A stretch of 64,000 nt of DNA from Arthrobacter sp. Soc17.1.1.1 (GTDB lineage Bacteria > Actinomycetota > Actinomycetes > Actinomycetales > Micrococcaceae): contig NZ_JBAJII010000001.1 in assembly GCF_036867195.1 (NCBI RefSeq), positions 2,914,001 through 2,978,000 on the forward strand, written 5' to 3'. The position numbers and the translations under genes are program-made. The notes under the pieces were generated by a model. That model ran no database searches, was not told where the DNA came from, and saw only the letters and a program-made list of their open reading frames with translations. Below, in pieces: positions 1 through 8,916 of this stretch; within the stretch, counting starts at the first letter, position 1; each line of letters starts with the position of its first letter.

Positions 1-1124
1 GACAGCTCGCCTCCTTCACCGCCGTCGACCTCGGCGCGCTCGCCATCACGGCGGCGCTGGAGCGCGCGGGCGTCGACGCAGGCGCCGTCGACGCCGTCAT
101 CATCGGACACGTGGTCCAGGCCGGCTGCGGGCAGAACCCCGCACGGCAGTCGGCCGTGAGGGCGGGCATCCCCTGGAACGTCCCCGCCGTCACCCTGAAC
201 AAGGTCTGCCTGTCCGGTCTGACGGCCGTGATCGACGCCGCCCGGCTCATCCGCAGCGGTGAGGCCCGCGTGGTCGTGGCCGGCGGGCAGGAGTCGATGA
301 CGCGCGGCCCCCACCTGCTGCCGGGCTCCCGGCAGGGCTGGACCTACGGCTCCCTGCAGGCCCTCGACTCCGTGGCCCACGACGGCCTGACCGACGCCTT
401 CGACGACGAGTCCATGGGCGCCTCGACGGAACGCGGGAACGTCCGGCTCGAGATCCCCCGTGCAGCACAGGACGAGGTCGCGGCGGCCTCGCACCAGCGG
501 GCCGCGGCCGCGACCGACGGCGGCATCCTCGCCGAGGAGATCGTCCCGGTCAGGGTGCCGCAGCGCAAGGGCGACGACGTCGTCCTCACCAGCGACGAGG
601 GCATCCGGCCGGCCACCACCGTCGAGTCCCTCGCGAAGCTCCGGCCGGCGTTCAACCCGGACGGCGCCATCACGGCGGGCAACTCCTCGCCCCTGTCCGA
701 CGGTGCCGCTGCACTCGTCGTGACCACGCGGTCCTACGCCGAGGAGGCCGGGCTCACCGTGCTCGCCGTCGTCGGGCGGCCGGGGCAGGTGGCCGGACCG
801 GACAATTCGCTCCACTCCCAGCCCTCCGCTGCGATCCGGCAGGCCCTCGGCCGCGCCGGCTGGGCTGCCTCGGATCTCGATTTCGTGGAGATCAACGAGG
901 CGTTCGGGTCCGTGGCCGTCCAGTCGCTCAAGGACCTCGACTACCCGCTGGAGAAGTGCAACATCCACGGCGGAGCGATCGCCCTCGGACACCCGATCGG
1001 CGCATCCGGAGCGCGTCTGGCCCTCCACGCCGCCATGGAACTGGCACGGCGCGGTAGCGGGAAGTCTGCCGTGAGCCTGTGCGGCGGCGGCGGGCAGGGC
1101 GAGGCGCTCCTGCTCTGGCGCTGA
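1..1124 (+). CDS. Acetyl-CoA acetyltransferase (thiolase), 5'-truncated by window edge
   Basis: Degradative/biosynthetic thiolase that condenses or cleaves acetoacetyl-CoA. The frame is open from the window edge (codons begin at base 3), so the N-terminus is missing. Visible thiolase signatures are the nucleophilic Cys in NKVCLSGL, the conserved NEAFGSVAVQ segment, the GHPIGASGAR loop and the C-terminal CGGGGQGEAL motif, which contains the second catalytic Cys. The usual family length is about 390 residues; roughly 374 are present here. It is convergent with rplL and shares a strong hairpin terminator with it. Whether it serves fatty-acid degradation or acetoacetyl-CoA formation cannot be told from the sequence. 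Confidence 0.93.
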   Translation, partial: QLASFTAVDLGALAITAALERAGVDAGAVDAVIIGHVVQAGCGQNPARQSAVRAGIPWNVPAVTLNKVCLSGLTAVIDAARLIRSGEARVVVAGGQESMTRGPHLLPGSRQGWTYGSLQALDSVAHDGLTDAFDDESMGASTERGNVRLEIPRAAQDEVAAASHQRAAAATDGGILAEEIVPVRVPQRKGDDVVLTSDEGIRPATTVESLAKLRPAFNPDGAITAGNSSPLSDGAAALVVTTRSYAEEAGLTVLAVVGRPGQVAGPDNSLHSQPSAAIRQALGRAGWAASDLDFVEINEAFGSVAVQSLKDLDYPLEKCNIHGGAIALGHPIGASGARLALHAAMELARRGSGKSAVSLCGGGGQGEALLLWR

Positions 1125-1176
1125 CCGTCCCCGCATCGGGAGGCGCACGCGCTGACCGTCCCGCCCCGGGATGCAG

Positions 1177-1210
1177 AAAGAGCCCCGCTTCGCGAGAAGC
1201 GGGGCTCTTT
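1177..1210. terminator. Bidirectional hairpin terminator between thiolase and rplL
   Basis: A perfect 15-bp stem (arms 1177-1191 and 1196-1210) closes a 4-nt loop, with A-run and T-run ends (AAAGAGCC...GGCTCTTT). It lies between convergent genes and can stop transcription from both sides. It also ends the rplJ-rplL transcript, so rpoB does not directly follow rplL here. Confidence 0.9.
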
Positions 1211-1254
1211 CGTCCTGCGGCGGTCCGGGCGTGCCGGCCGCGGGTGCAGGGGTG

Positions 1255-1632
1255 TTACTTGAGGGTGACGGTGGCGCCGGCGGCCTCGAGGGCCTCCTTG
1301 GCCTTGTCTGCGGCTTCCTTGGTGACGCCCTCGAGGACGGCCTTGGGGGCGCTGTCGACAACGTCCTTGGCTTCCTTGAGGCCGAGCGAGGTGAGCGCGC
1401 GAACTTCCTTGATCACTGCGATCTTCTTGTCGCCGGCAGCCTCGAGGACGACGTCGAACGCGGTCTGCTCCTCTTCGACGGACTCGGCGCCGCCACCGGC
1501 GGGGCCTGCAACTGCAACGGCAGCAGCGGTGACATCGAAGGTCTCCTCGAACAGCTTTACGAAGTCCGAGAGTTCAATGATGGACAGTTCCTTGAAAGCT
1601 TCGATGAGCTCTTCGTTGGTGAGCTTCGCCAT
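1255..1632 (-). CDS. rplL: 50S ribosomal protein L7/L12
   Basis: Stalk protein of the large ribosomal subunit that recruits translational GTPases. The 125 residues have the normal architecture: an N-terminal dimerisation helix pair ([16 protein letters not shown]...), an Ala/Gly-rich hinge near residues 34-50 and the globular C-terminal domain ([19 protein letters not shown]). The start is supported by GGAAGGA about 9 nt upstream. It follows rplJ by 57 bp on the same strand. The standard rplJ-rplL pair makes the stalk in a 1:4 ratio, and the leader upstream of rplJ probably controls both. Confidence 0.98.
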   Translation of the reverse strand: MAKLTNEELIEAFKELSIIELSDFVKLFEETFDVTAAAVAVAGPAGGGAESVEEEQTAFDVVLEAAGDKKIAVIKEVRALTSLGLKEAKDVVDSAPKAVLEGVTKEAADKAKEALEAAGATVTLK

Positions 1633-1689
1633 GGGAGGCGTCCTTCCTTTAGTGGTGCAAGCACCTTCAGTGTGTGGGGCGAAGCGAAA

Positions 1690-2304
1690 CTAGTTCGCTT
1701 CGGTTGCTGCGGCTTCCTCGGTGGGAGCGTCCGCGGCGGGGGCCTCCGTGACGGCCTCTGCAGGAGCAGCGGCCTCCTCGGCTGCAGGAGCGTCGGCGTC
1801 GGCTGCAGGTGCAGTTCCGCTTTCCTCCTCGAGCTTGACGCGCAGTGCGTCGACCGTGCGGGCCAGGGCGGACATGGGTGCCTTGAGGACACCTGCCACG
1901 CGGGCCAGCTGGAGCTCACGCGACTCGAGGGCAGCCAGGGCGACGACCTCGGAGGCGTTGAGGGCCTTGCCCTCGAAGATTCCGGTCTTGATGACGAGCT
2001 TCGGGTTGGCTTTCGCGAAATCCGTGAGGCTCTTGGCTGCAGCGACGGCGTCACCCTTGATGAAGGCGATCGCGGTGGGTCCGGACAGCTGGCCGTCGAA
2101 CGCGTCGATGCCCGCCTCCTTCGCCGCGATGCCGGTCAGGGTGTTCTTGACGACGGAGAACTTGTTGTCGTTGCCGAGGGCACGACGCAGGTCCTTGAGC
2201 TGAGCGACGGTGAGCCCGCGGTATTCGGTCAGGACAGCGGCGGTGGAATCCTTGAAATCGGTGGCGATCTCATCCACTGCAGAAACCTTTGTTGGCGTTG
2301 CCAT
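1690..2304 (-). CDS. rplJ: 50S ribosomal protein L10
   Basis: Base of the ribosomal stalk; it binds 23S rRNA and L7/L12 dimers, and represses its own mRNA. The start is the ATG at 2304 (MATPTKVSAVDEIA), preceded by GGAGGG; the 204 residues include a 30-40 residue Ala/Glu-rich tail typical of actinobacterial L10. An in-frame upstream ATG at 2370 lies inside the leader's attenuator hairpin and is rejected. Body motifs include LTEYRGLTVAQL and KNTLTGIAAKEAG. Transcribed with rplL. Confidence 0.97.
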   Translation of the reverse strand: MATPTKVSAVDEIATDFKDSTAAVLTEYRGLTVAQLKDLRRALGNDNKFSVVKNTLTGIAAKEAGIDAFDGQLSGPTAIAFIKGDAVAAAKSLTDFAKANPKLVIKTGIFEGKALNASEVVALAALESRELQLARVAGVLKAPMSALARTVDALRVKLEEESGTAPAADADAPAAEEAAAPAEAVTEAPAADAPTEEAAATEAN

Positions 2305-2529
2305 AACCCTCCTTCCGGGGATATGCGCCGGCTTTCCAGCTCCCATAAAAAACGCCCCGCGCAGATGCACGGGGCTTTGCTCGACACGGGCGCGGGGCCG
2401 GTGGAGAGGAGCTTCGTATCACCTGCGTAGGCCGTCCCTGACGGGAACTTTCGGATCCTGATCCTTCTTCCGGTCGGCGCACGGATGCACCGGATGGAAG
2501 CGGAGGAGGATCGACCGACGGTCTTTGGT
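2305..2529 (-). ncRNA. L10-type ribosomal protein leader
   Basis: About 225 nt of untranslated leader lie between a predicted transcription start (near 2529) and rplJ. On the minus strand it contains CCTACGCAGGTGA (complement at 2419-2431) and an upstream partner AAAGACCGTCGGT, which resemble the two sides of the conserved L10-leader kink-turn region. A Rho-independent hairpin follows at 2347-2375. The family assignment rests on motif memory; a covariance-model match was not run. Confidence 0.6.
2347..2375 (-). terminator. Attenuator hairpin in the rplJ leader
   Basis: On the minus strand a GCCCCG...CGGGGC stem is followed immediately by GTTTTTT, i.e. an intrinsic terminator placed 43 nt before the rplJ start and inside its leader. 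This position suits attenuation of rplJL by L10 rather than the end of an upstream gene, because no gene lies between it and the promoter. Confidence 0.75.
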
Positions 2530-2535
2530 CCTTCA

Positions 2536-2564
2536 AGCGTACGCGACGCGGACGGACCGGCCAA
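2536..2564 (-). promoter_or_regulatory. Predicted sigma-A promoter of rplJ-rplL
   Basis: Minus strand TTGGCC (-35, complement 2559-2564) and TACGCT (-10, complement 2536-2541) are separated by exactly 17 bp. This places the start of transcription near 2529 and defines the long leader. Confidence 0.6.
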
Positions 2565-2590
2565 ATCGGGAGGGCTCGCCCGCTCCCCCG

Positions 2591-3688
2591 CTAGGACAGG
2601 ATCTTCTGCCAGCCGGCGGTGCGGCCGGACGGAGCGAAGCCGAGTGACACGTTGACGGCGAGCATGAAGGTGTTCTCCTCGGCGTTCCACGTGTAGACGC
2701 GCCGGGCGTCCGGCCACTCGTCGAGGGTGCGCCGGAGATTGACCGCCTTCAGCCACATGCCGAGCCGGTGCCCCCGGTGCTCCTCGAGTACGAGCGTGTC
2801 CTCCTGGTACACCACGGCCGGCCTCGCACCGAAGCGCTCGAGGATGGTGTGCCCCACCAGCCGGCCCGTGGCGGCGTGGCGCACCGCGCAGACGAGGCTC
2901 GACGCACCGCCGGCGAGGGAGGTCTCCTCCTCCCGGCGGATGCGCCCGGCGTCCCACAACTCCTCCTCCTGCACGAACCCGCCGAGGGGAGGGTCGGTGC
3001 TCATCCGCTGCCGCAGGAGTGCGTAGTCACCGAGAAGGTCCTCCGGACACCGGTCCGTCCAGCCGAGAAGCGTGTACCCGTCCGACCCTGCCGCAGCAGC
3101 CCCGGACTCCTGCGCCGCCAGGCCGGTCGGGTCCTGTCGCAGCTGCTCCAGGTCGAGGACGCTCTGCCGGTCGACCTGGACCAGCTCGAAGCCCCTGTGC
3201 AGGGCGAGGACCGCCGAGGCGTCGTCGGCGGGAAAGCCGCCGGCCCCCGTGGGCGGGACGAGCGCCTGCCCCTCCTGCGCATCGTGGCCGTCGGCGCGCG
3301 CATCGCTCCAGGACATGATGACGCTCCTGCCGCGGGACGCGGCCTGCTGCTCCATGAAGGTGAGCAGCGCGCTCGCGACGCCCCGCCGCCGGTGCGAGGG
3401 CAGCACCTCGATCTGGAGATAGGCCGTCCGCAGGTTGTCGCGCAGCGGGACGCTGAGGCGGGCGTTCGCCACGATCCGCCCGTCCTCCCGGACGATCCCG
3501 AGGACGCGTTCGCGGTCCGGCGTCGGCTGCATCATGGCGAGGCGGTCCCGGACGTCGATCCGGAAGTCGTCGTGGCCCCAGAGGGCCCGTTCCACCTCGT
3601 TGCTGACGGCGGCACTCAGCGCGAAATCCCCGCCGCCGGGTGCGTCGAGGGTCGCCGGGATCGGGAGTCCGTCGATCGTGAGGGTCAT
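2591..3688 (-). CDS. GNAT-family N-acetyltransferase (tandem GNAT fold)
   Basis: Putative acetyl-CoA-dependent acyltransferase of unknown substrate. The 365 residues carry a clear acetyl-CoA loop in the N-terminal half (LQIEVLPSHRRRGVASALL, near residues 93-110) and a second, more degenerate GNAT half (TLVLEEHRGHRLGMWLKA) near residue 300. This is the same tandem layout as mycothiol synthase, although it is not MshD, which is encoded at 22846. It sits between rplA and rplJ with its own promoter and is isolated from both by terminators. The ATG has no Shine-Dalgarno; transcription probably starts at the A of the ATG. Confidence 0.85.
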   Translation of the reverse strand: MTLTIDGLPIPATLDAPGGGDFALSAAVSNEVERALWGHDDFRIDVRDRLAMMQPTPDRERVLGIVREDGRIVANARLSVPLRDNLRTAYLQIEVLPSHRRRGVASALLTFMEQQAASRGRSVIMSWSDARADGHDAQEGQALVPPTGAGGFPADDASAVLALHRGFELVQVDRQSVLDLEQLRQDPTGLAAQESGAAAAGSDGYTLLGWTDRCPEDLLGDYALLRQRMSTDPPLGGFVQEEELWDAGRIRREEETSLAGGASSLVCAVRHAATGRLVGHTILERFGARPAVVYQEDTLVLEEHRGHRLGMWLKAVNLRRTLDEWPDARRVYTWNAEENTFMLAVNVSLGFAPSGRTAGWQKILS

Positions 3689-3691
3689 CGG

Positions 3692-3743
3692 CCCAGCATA
3701 GGCACACTGATTGGGTTATCTCAATCAGTGCGCCTGTGCTGGG
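3692..3743. promoter_or_regulatory. 22-bp-arm inverted repeat overlapping a leaderless promoter
   Basis: Arms 3692-3713 and 3722-3743 are complementary apart from two mismatch positions, around an 8-bp centre. The predicted minus-strand promoter of the GNAT gene lies inside: TTGAGA (complement 3719-3724), an 18-bp spacer, TATGCT (complement 3695-3700), then the ATG at 3688. An operator wrapped over the promoter is the simplest reading. Confidence 0.65.
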
Positions 3744-3750
3744 CACGAAA

Positions 3751-3778
3751 AAGCCCCGCGGCACAGGCCGCGGGGCTT
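3751..3778 (-). terminator. Terminator of the secE-nusG-rplK-rplA block
   Basis: A perfect 12-bp stem AAGCCCCGCGGC with a 4-nt loop, followed on the minus strand by TTTTTC. It lies 16 bp past the rplA stop and separates it from the GNAT gene. Confidence 0.88.
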
Positions 3779-3793
3779 CGTCGGGAGGTCTGC

Positions 3794-4498
3794 CTAGACG
3801 GCGAAGACCTTGGTGACGTTCGGGTCGACGGGGATGCCGGGACCGAAGGTCGTGGAGACCGTGGCCTTCTGGATGTAGCGGCCCTTGGACGCCGAGGGCT
3901 TCAGTCGGAGGATCTCCTCGAGCGCCGCAGCGTAGTTCTCGCCCAGCTTCTGCTCGTCGAAGGAGACCTTCCCGATGATGAAGTGGAGGTTCGAGTGCTT
4001 GTCGACACGGAAGTCGATCTTGCCGCCCTTGATGTCCGTGACAGCCTTGGCGACGTCCGCCGTGACCGTTCCGGTCTTCGGGTTCGGCATCAGGTTGCGG
4101 GGGCCGAGGATCTTGCCGAGCCGCCCCACCTTGCCCATGAGGTCGGGGGTGGCGACCGCTGCGTCGAAATCGGTCCAGCCGCCGGAGACCTTCTCGATCA
4201 TGTCGTCCGAACCGACGAAGTCGGCGCCGGCCGCGATGGCGGCCTCGGCCCGGTCACCGGTCGCGAAGACCAGGACACGGGCGGTCTTGCCGGTGCCATG
4301 GGGGAGGTTCACGGTGCCGCGGACCATCTGGTCCGCCTTGCGGGGGTCCACCCCGAGACGGAAGGACACCTCGACCGTGGCGTCGAACGTCGACGGGTTG
4401 GTCTCCTTCGCGAGGACTACCGCTTCGAGGGGGGCGTACTGCTTGTCCGCCTCGATCTTCGCGGCAGCTCCCTTGTATGCTTTGCTGCGCTGTGCCAT
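3794..4498 (-). CDS. rplA: 50S ribosomal protein L1
   Basis: Component of the mobile L1 stalk, which binds 23S rRNA near the E site; it can also repress its own operon. The 234 residues match the family length. The L1 signature [16 protein letters not shown] is intact near residue 130. The start ATG is preceded by AAGGAGAA. Follows rplK by 145 bp on the same strand, forming the usual rplK-rplA pair, and ends at a strong terminator. Confidence 0.98.
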   Translation of the reverse strand: MAQRSKAYKGAAAKIEADKQYAPLEAVVLAKETNPSTFDATVEVSFRLGVDPRKADQMVRGTVNLPHGTGKTARVLVFATGDRAEAAIAAGADFVGSDDMIEKVSGGWTDFDAAVATPDLMGKVGRLGKILGPRNLMPNPKTGTVTADVAKAVTDIKGGKIDFRVDKHSNLHFIIGKVSFDEQKLGENYAAALEEILRLKPSASKGRYIQKATVSTTFGPGIPVDPNVTKVFAV

Positions 4499-4643
4499 CT
4501 GCTTGTTCTCCTTATGCAGTCGTGGTCATCGGACCGCGCTGGGCCCTGCCACTCACGACAGCCCCGCGGGGCGGCGTCGTGCTGTGAAATGGTGGTGTGC
4601 CCTCGTCCGGCGGTGCCGGACACGGGCGGGTGGTGAGAGGCTG

Positions 4644-5075
4644 TCAGCCCTCGACCGTGATGCCCATGGAGCGGGCGGTGCCGGCGATGATCTTCGCTGC
4701 AGCCTGCACGTCGTTGGCGTTGAGGTCTTCCATCTTCATGGTGGCGATCTCCTCGACCTGGGCGTTGGTCAGCTTCGCGACCTTCACCGTGTGGGGCGTG
4801 CCCGAACCCTTGGCGACGCCGGCTGCCTTCTTGATCAGCTCGGCTGCCGGAGGGGTCTTGGTGATGAAGGTGAACGAGCGGTCCTCGTACACCGTGATCT
4901 CCACAGGGATGACGTTTCCGCGCTGGGATTCCGTCGCGGCGTTGTACGCCTTGCAGAATTCCATGATGTTGACACCGTGCTGGCCAAGCGCAGGACCGAT
5001 CGGAGGAGCCGGGTTGGCGGCGCCTGCGTTGATCTGCAGCTTGATGAGGCCGGTGACCTTTTTCTTGGGGGCCAT
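4644..5075 (-). CDS. rplK: 50S ribosomal protein L11
   Basis: Binds the GTPase-associated region of 23S rRNA. Starting at the ATG at 5075 ([10 protein letters not shown]) gives 143 residues, the normal length, with an AGAAGGA ribosome-binding site 9 nt upstream. The proline-rich linker [14 protein letters not shown] and the C-terminal RNA-binding half ([21 protein letters not shown]) are both present. Lies between nusG and rplA on the same strand. Confidence 0.98.
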
Positions 5076-5197
5076 GAAAGGGTCCTTCTCTTGCATTGCG
5101 TTCCCGCCGGACAGGAGCGTCCTGCGGGGTGGTGGCCGTTCTGGCGTGACGGCCTGACGGCACTCCCCGGCCAAGCAAGCCGGGAGGCGCCGAAGCT

Positions 5198-6097
5198 TTA
5201 CTGGATCTTGGTGACCTGGTTGTAGGAGAGCGTGACCGGGGTCTCTCGCTCGAAGATCGACACGAGCACGACGAGCTGCTGCGACTCGTGCTTGATCTCG
5301 GAGATGGTCGCCGGGAGGGTCTCGAAGGGACCCTCGTTGACGGTGACGGACTCGCCGACCTCGAAGTTGACGGTGGCCGGGGTGAACTGCGGCTGGACCG
5401 GCTTGCCCGACTCTGCGTCGGTGTGGACGATCGTGTGCTCGAGCATCGAGAACACCTCGTTCAGGCTCAGCGGCACGGGGTTGTGGGCGTTGCCCACGAA
5501 GCCGGTGACGCCCGGGGTGTGGCGCACCGCGCCCCACGACTCGTCGGTGAGGTCCATCCGCACGAGGACGTAACCGGGGATGCGCACGCGGTTGACGATC
5601 TTCCGCGTGGTGTTCTTGATCTCCACGACCTCTTCCATGGGGACCTGGATCTCGAAGATGTAGTCCTCCATGTCCAGGGTCTGGATGCGGGTCTCGAGGT
5701 TCGCCTTCACACGGTTCTCGTACCCTGCGTAGGAGTGGATGACGTACCAGTCACCCTCCTGGCGACGCAACTTGGCCTTGAAGTCGGCCACCGGGTCGGG
5801 GGCCTCCTCGGCGGGGGCGTCGTCGCCCTCCGGGGCTGCGGCCTCGTCGATGGAGCCTGCGGCCTCGTCGACGGCGTCCGTGGCAGTGGCCTCGATGTCG
5901 GCGTCGGCGGCATCGGACCCGTCGGCCTCGACGTCGTCCGCGAGGAGTCCGTCCTCGGCGGAGACATCCGTGGCGGAGGGGGCGTCGGAGTCCTCAGCAG
6001 GCACGTCGAGGTCGGAGGCGTCCGCCCCCACTCCGTACTCCTCGTTCTCCAGACCATTTTCGGGAGTGATCTGCCGTTCGAGTTCTTGCTCGGACAC
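5198..6097 (-). CDS. nusG: Transcription termination/antitermination protein NusG
   Basis: Elongation factor that links RNA polymerase to Rho or to the ribosome. The GTG start at 6097 gives 299 residues. The NGN domain begins near residue 117 ([18 protein letters not shown]) and the KOW domain covers the C-terminus ([17 protein letters not shown]). An acidic Asp/Glu/Ala-rich extension of about 110 residues precedes the NGN domain; such extensions are common in actinobacterial NusG but absent from the E. coli protein. Same strand as secE and rplK. Confidence 0.97.
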   Translation of the reverse strand: MSEQELERQITPENGLENEEYGVGADASDLDVPAEDSDAPSATDVSAEDGLLADDVEADGSDAADADIEATATDAVDEAAGSIDEAAAPEGDDAPAEEAPDPVADFKAKLRRQEGDWYVIHSYAGYENRVKANLETRIQTLDMEDYIFEIQVPMEEVVEIKNTTRKIVNRVRIPGYVLVRMDLTDESWGAVRHTPGVTGFVGNAHNPVPLSLNEVFSMLEHTIVHTDAESGKPVQPQFTPATVNFEVGESVTVNEGPFETLPATISEIKHESQQLVVLVSIFERETPVTLSYNQVTKIQ

Positions 6098-6189
6098 CTA
6101 GCCGCCTGCTTTCGAGAGTTGTCTTGCTTGCCTGTAATCGACCCGACACGTCAACAGCCCTGCCGGAGCGTGCATTCCTGCGGCCGGGA

Positions 6190-6447
6190 TCAGCTGTCGC
6201 CGAAGACCCATACCGCGCCGGCCCCGAACAGGAGGTCCAGGGCGGTCACGATGAGCATCATGATGACCACGAAGACGAGGACGGTGATGGTGAACCGGAC
6301 CAGTTCACGACGGGTGGGCGTGACGACCTTCCCGAGCTCCGCGAGCACCTGGCGGATGAACAGCATGATGCGTCCGAAGAACCCGCGTCGGGGAGCCTTC
6401 TTCTCGGCAGGGCTTCCCTTGGAGCTGCTCGCAGCCGTATCGGTCAC
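6190..6447 (-). CDS. secE: Preprotein translocase subunit SecE
   Basis: Essential single-span subunit of the SecYEG channel. The family motif (FFGRIMLFIRQVLAELGKVV followed by TPTRRELVRFT) precedes one C-terminal transmembrane helix (VLVFVVIMMLIVTALDLLF). I chose the GTG at 6447 (VTDTAASSSKG, 85 residues) because GATGAGG lies 6-7 nt upstream; an ATG at 6459 and a TTG at 6462 are in frame. It sits 92 bp before nusG and downstream of tRNA-Trp, the usual actinobacterial order. Confidence 0.93.
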   Translation of the reverse strand: MTDTAASSSKGSPAEKKAPRRGFFGRIMLFIRQVLAELGKVVTPTRRELVRFTITVLVFVVIMMLIVTALDLLFGAGAVWVFGDS

Positions 6448-6600
6448 CGTCAACCTCATCAATCTGTGTGGTGTTCCAGCCGGACCACCAGTGGCGCCCC
6501 CAGCTGATCATGTTTACCGCCGCGCGGGGCCTGTGCCTGCGCCGGGGCTTCGTGATCTGTTTCTGCCGTGCCTTCGCCAGCTTTCCGCGAAGGCCACGCG

Positions 6601-6673
6601 CAGGGCAGACAGGACTCGAACCTGCAACCTGCGGTTTTGGAGACCGCTGCGCTACCAATTGCGCCACTACCCT
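6601..6673 (-). tRNA. tRNA-Trp (anticodon CCA)
   Basis: A 73-nt cloverleaf read from the minus strand. The acceptor stem AGGGTAG pairs with CTGCCCT, the D arm is GCGCAATTGGTAGCGC, the anticodon loop CTCCAAA gives CCA, and the T arm contains GGTTCGAGTCC. The 3' CCA is not encoded. A tRNA-Trp directly before secE-nusG is a standard actinobacterial arrangement. Confidence 0.97.
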
Positions 6674-6954
6674 TTGGTTTTGAACACGTACTGCTTCCAC
6701 TCCGGTAGCTCCCCGCGAGGGCACGAACCAGCGTGGTGTTTCAACACCGAGGATCAAGTCTACGCATTCACCGGCAGAACGTCGAACCGGGCCACCGGGC
6801 TGCTGTCCGGAAGCCTCGTCGCCGCAGTTCCCCGGCGCTGCGCCGCGTCACCTCCGCGCCACCTCCGCGTCACCGCCGGGCGGCCGATCGGGGCCGCCCG
6901 GGCCCCAGCGCCTAAGCTGGAGCCTGACAAGAGACCCTCACGGAACGGGACCCG

Positions 6955-8190
6955 ATGAACGCGACGACCGATGACTCACTCCGCGCAGCACTCCCCCGGA
7001 TCTCCCGGCGGATCGACTCGATCGCGGAGTCGGCGACGCTGGCGGTCGACGCGAAGGCCAAGGCACTGAAGGCCGCGGGGCGGCCGGTCATCGGGTTCGG
7101 AGCAGGTGAGCCGGACTTCCCCACCCCGGACTACATCGTGGAGGCGGCGATCGCGGCCGCACGGCAGCCGAGGTTCCACCGCTACTCCCCGGCCGGCGGC
7201 CTCCCGGAGCTCAAGCAGGCGATCGCCGAGAAGACCCTGCGCGATTCCGGCTACGCGGTGGATCCCGCCCAGGTCCTCGTGACGAACGGCGGCAAGCAGG
7301 CGGTCTACGAGTCCTTCGCGGGTCTGCTGGATCCGGGCGACGAGGTCCTCGTACCCACACCGTTCTGGACCACCTACCCGGAGGCCATCCGGCTCGCCGG
7401 CGGGGTACCCGTCGAGGTGTTCGCCGGCCCGGAGCAGGGCTACCTCGTGACCGTGGACCAGCTCGAGGCCGCCCTGACGCCGCGCACGAAGGTGCTCCTG
7501 TTCGTCTCGCCGTCGAACCCCACCGGGGCCGTGTACGGCGCCGACGCAGTCCGGGAGATCGGCGAGTGGGCCGCGGCGCGCGGGCTCTGGGTCGTGACGG
7601 ACGAGATCTACGAGCACCTGACGTACGACGGCGTGCCGTTCACGTCGATCGCGACGGCTGCCCCGTCGCTCGGCGACAAGGTGGTGGTCCTCAACGGCGT
7701 CGCGAAGACCTACGCGATGACCGGCTGGCGTGTGGGCTGGATGGTGGGTCCGAAGGACCTCGTCAAGGCGGCCACGAACCTGCAGTCGCACGCTACGTCG
7801 AACGTGTCGAACGTGCCCCAGATGGCGGCGCTCGCAGCGGTCTCCGGGCCGCTGACGGCGGTCGACGAGATGAAGGTGGCCTTCGACCGCCGCCGCCGGG
7901 CGATGGTGTCCGCGCTGAACGAGATCGAGGGCGTCGAGTGCCCGACGCCGCACGGCGCCTTCTACGCCTACGCGGACGTGCGCGCGCTGCTCGGCCGCAG
8001 CTTCGACGGCGTCACCCCGGCGACCTCCGCCGAGCTCGCGACGCTGATCCTCGAGAAGGTCGAGGTCGCCGTCGTGCCCGGTGAGGCGTTCGGACCGAGC
8101 GGGTACCTGCGGCTCTCCTACGCGCTCGGGGACGAGGACCTCGCGACCGGCGTGGCCCGTCTCCAGGAGTTCCTGGCCTCGGCGCGCTAG
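6955..8190 (+). CDS. Aspartate/aromatic aminotransferase, class I (PLP-dependent)
   Basis: Class I/II fold-type I aminotransferase of 411 residues, probably aspartate aminotransferase of the short (subgroup 1b) type. The PLP lysine lies in [25 protein letters not shown] binds the cofactor, and LRLSYALG carries the carboxylate-binding Arg. A predicted -10 TAAGCT (6913-6918) gives a leader of about 30 nt. Divergent from tRNA-Trp and convergent with the LuxR-type regulator gene. The 280 bp before it holds the promoters of both sides and nothing else recognisable. Exact substrate preference is not decided by sequence. Confidence 0.88.
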   Translation: MNATTDDSLRAALPRISRRIDSIAESATLAVDAKAKALKAAGRPVIGFGAGEPDFPTPDYIVEAAIAAARQPRFHRYSPAGGLPELKQAIAEKTLRDSGYAVDPAQVLVTNGGKQAVYESFAGLLDPGDEVLVPTPFWTTYPEAIRLAGGVPVEVFAGPEQGYLVTVDQLEAALTPRTKVLLFVSPSNPTGAVYGADAVREIGEWAAARGLWVVTDEIYEHLTYDGVPFTSIATAAPSLGDKVVVLNGVAKTYAMTGWRVGWMVGPKDLVKAATNLQSHATSNVSNVPQMAALAAVSGPLTAVDEMKVAFDRRRRAMVSALNEIEGVECPTPHGAFYAYADVRALLGRSFDGVTPATSAELATLILEKVEVAVVPGEAFGPSGYLRLSYALGDEDLATGVARLQEFLASAR

Positions 8191-8203
8191 TCCCGGCGCG
8201 GGC

Positions 8204-8884
8204 TCAGAGCAGCTTGCGCTCCGTGGCCCAGCGCGTGAGTTCGTGGCGGGAGGACAGCTGGAGCTTCCGCAGCACCGCGGACACGTGGGTCTCCACGGTC
8301 TTCACGGAGATGAAAAGCTCCTTCGCCACTTCCTTGTAGCTGTACCCGCGGGCGATGAGCCGCATGACCTCGAGCTCGCGGGCCGAGAGGCGGTCGAGCT
8401 CGTCGTCGACGGCGACCGACGCCGTCCCGAACGCGTCGAGCACGAACCCGGCGAGACGCGGTGAGAACACGGCGTCGCCCGAGGCGATGCGCTGCACCGC
8501 GTCGGTGATCTCCGGACCCGAGATGGTCTTGGTGACGTAGCCGCGAGCGCCGGCCCTGATGACGGCCACGACGTCCTCGGCGGAGTCCGAGACGCTGAGG
8601 GCGAGGAACCTGGACGTGGTGCCGCGCCGGGCGCAGCGGTGGATGACCTCGGCCCCTCCGCCTCCCCGGCCACCGGGCAGGTGCACGTCGAGGAGGACGA
8701 CGTCGGGTGCCGTGGCCGTGATGACGGCTTCGGCCTCCTCCACCGTGGCGGCCTCGCCGAGGACGCGGATCACCGGACCGAGCGCTGCCCTCAGACCGGA
8801 GCGGAAGATGCCGTGGTCGTCGACGATCACCACCGTCACCGTCCCGGGCATCGCCGCCTCCGTCAGCGGGTCGTCGCTGTCCAT
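8204..8884 (-). CDS. NarL/LuxR-family response regulator of the PspC stress locus
   Basis: Two-component regulator. The receiver domain at residues 13-130 contains VIVDDHGIFRSGL and the phosphoacceptor Asp in VVLLDVHLPGG; the C-terminal LuxR HTH contains LSARELEVMRLIARG and SVKTVETHVSAVL. I place the start at the ATG at 8884 (MDSDDPLTEA, 226 residues) because GGGGGAGG lies 7 nt upstream. It follows its probable partner kinase (9058-10794) on the same strand after a 173-bp gap that contains 14-bp repeats. Likely targets are the divergent PspC genes. Confidence 0.92.
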   Translation of the reverse strand: MDSDDPLTEAAMPGTVTVVIVDDHGIFRSGLRAALGPVIRVLGEAATVEEAEAVITATAPDVVLLDVHLPGGRGGGGAEVIHRCARRGTTSRFLALSVSDSAEDVVAVIRAGARGYVTKTISGPEITDAVQRIASGDAVFSPRLAGFVLDAFGTASVAVDDELDRLSARELEVMRLIARGYSYKEVAKELFISVKTVETHVSAVLRKLQLSSRHELTRWATERKLL

Positions 8885-8916
8885 CGATGTCCTCCCCCTG
8901 GCCGTCCTGCCGGCCA

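Noticed and set aside
2305..2370. N-terminal extension of rplJ starting at 2370
   Set aside because: The ATG lies within the attenuator hairpin and the added residues are not part of L10; GGAGGG supports 2304.
1171..2430. Plus-strand frame opposite rplL and rplJ
   Set aside because: Mirror of two certain ribosomal protein genes; it starts in the terminator hairpin and lacks a ribosome-binding site.
2768..4636. Long plus-strand frame opposite the GNAT and rplA genes
   Set aside because: Antisense to two supported genes, low-complexity translation and no start signals.
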